Source of the DNA: Parenemella sanctibonifatiensis
Lineage (GTDB): Bacteria; Actinomycetota; Actinomycetes; Propionibacteriales; Propionibacteriaceae
DNA length: 64,000 nt
Reading direction: 5' to 3'
NCBI RefSeq assembly: GCF_002250565.1
Contig: NZ_NMVJ01000010.1
Span: 124,001-188,000, forward strand
Part shown: piece by piece, positions 63,670 through 64,000 of the stretch
Numbering within the stretch: position 1 is the stretch's first letter
Layout: every line of letters begins with the position of its first letter
Position numbers and translations under genes: made by a program
Notes under the pieces: model-generated
Database searches by the model: none
Seen by the model: the letters and a program-made list of their open reading frames with translations, nothing else
What the model was told of the DNA's origin: nothing

Positions 63670-64000
63670 TCCTGCGGCAGGCGAGCCAGGCCGACCTGGC
63701 GGCGATCGTTGCGCTGGAGGGCGCTTTTCCGGTTGGGCAGCGCTGGACCGCGGCGCTGTGGCAGGCCGAGTTGGACCACCGGTTCGTCTTGGTGGCCGAG
63801 GTCAACCACCGCGTCGAGGCCGTGGCCAGCTATCAACTCCTGCTGGATGAGGTCGAACTGTTTCGGGTGGTGGTGGCGCCGACGCATCGGCGTCGGGGCC
63901 TGGCCCGGGAACTGATCGACGCTGGAATCGCCTGGGCACGTGAACGCGGTGCCGAGACCATGCTGCTGGAGGTAGCGGCGGACAACATCGCGGCCCGAGG
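63666..64000 (+). CDS. rimI: Ribosomal-protein-alanine N-acetyltransferase RimI (3' truncated by window)
   Basis: The first 111 codons are present (MILRQASQADLAAIVALEGA, then FRVVVAPTHRRRGLARELIDAG and ETMLLEVAADNIAAR). The acetyl-CoA loop RRRGLA and the EVAADNIAA signature mark it as RimI, which acetylates the N-terminus of ribosomal protein S18. It follows tsaB by the ATGA overlap in the conserved tsaE-tsaB-rimI-tsaD order, so tsaD should lie beyond the window. Confidence 0.92.
   Translation, partial: MILRQASQADLAAIVALEGAFPVGQRWTAALWQAELDHRFVLVAEVNHRVEAVASYQLLLDEVELFRVVVAPTHRRRGLARELIDAGIAWARERGAETMLLEVAADNIAAR

Overview
The window is high-GC actinobacterial chromosome, most likely from the Propionibacteriaceae or a close relative. 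This is inferred from gene order, very short intergenic distances, frequent GTG starts, many TAnnnT boxes 6-7 bases before start codons (leaderless transcription), and a superoxide dismutase that strongly resembles the Propionibacterium cambialistic enzyme. No rRNA gene is present to confirm the taxon, and I saw no tRNA gene or CRISPR array.

Layout. 1-1181: end of the S10 operon (rpsC tail, rplP, rpmC, rpsQ) and its terminator. 1157-4111: three accessory genes (AraC-type regulator, VOC protein, Tat-exported PhoD-type phosphatase) wedged between the S10 and spc operons. 4187-8667: spc operon (rplN-rplX-rplE-rpsZ-rpsH-rplF-rplR-rpsE-rpmD-rplO). 8739-10822: a lipoprotein and a sodium:solute symporter. 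10986-14450: secY-adk-map plus a lipoprotein gene; 14490-14870: a DUF1707 membrane protein. 15051-19059: infA-rpmJ-rpsM-rpsK-rpsD-rpoA-rplQ with a strong terminator. About 19.2-45.2 kb is accessory DNA. 45.3-49.8 kb returns to the conserved backbone (truA, trmB, rplM-rpsI-glmM). Then come a giant secreted heparinase-like protein, coaA, glmS-acpS-nnr, a glycosyltransferase, a DEAD-box helicase with a long disordered N-terminus, and the tRNA t6A genes tsaE (fused to a GNAT domain), tsaB and rimI (cut by the window end).

The most interesting region is an integrated element of 11,370 bp (23381-34750) carrying a large serine recombinase. It lies inside a DUF222-HNH (13E12-type) gene. The two gene halves, 22394-23380 and 34751-35776 on the minus strand, rejoin exactly in frame when the element is removed at a shared GCG, giving an uninterrupted protein of about 670 residues. 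The two element ends joined would form a near-perfect dyad-symmetric attP. Cargo: a MobF-type relaxase-helicase broken by an internal out-of-frame deletion, a frameshifted conserved gene, a TetR repressor with an MFS efflux pump, and an operon of an HTH regulator, a Clp-N/SRPBCC fusion and an ABC exporter driven by a leaderless promoter overlapped by two 27-bp-spaced repeats. It looks like an integrative mobilizable element carrying efflux functions whose own relaxase has decayed.

How the genes work together: the backbone supplies ribosome and RNA polymerase subunits, protein export (SecY), N-terminal methionine removal (Map), adenylate balance (Adk), cell-wall amino-sugar synthesis (GlmM, GlmS), CoA synthesis (CoaA), carrier-protein activation (AcpS), NAD(P)HX repair (Nnr) and tRNA modification (TruA, TrmB, TsaE, TsaB). 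The accessory genes are mainly transport, envelope and stress functions.
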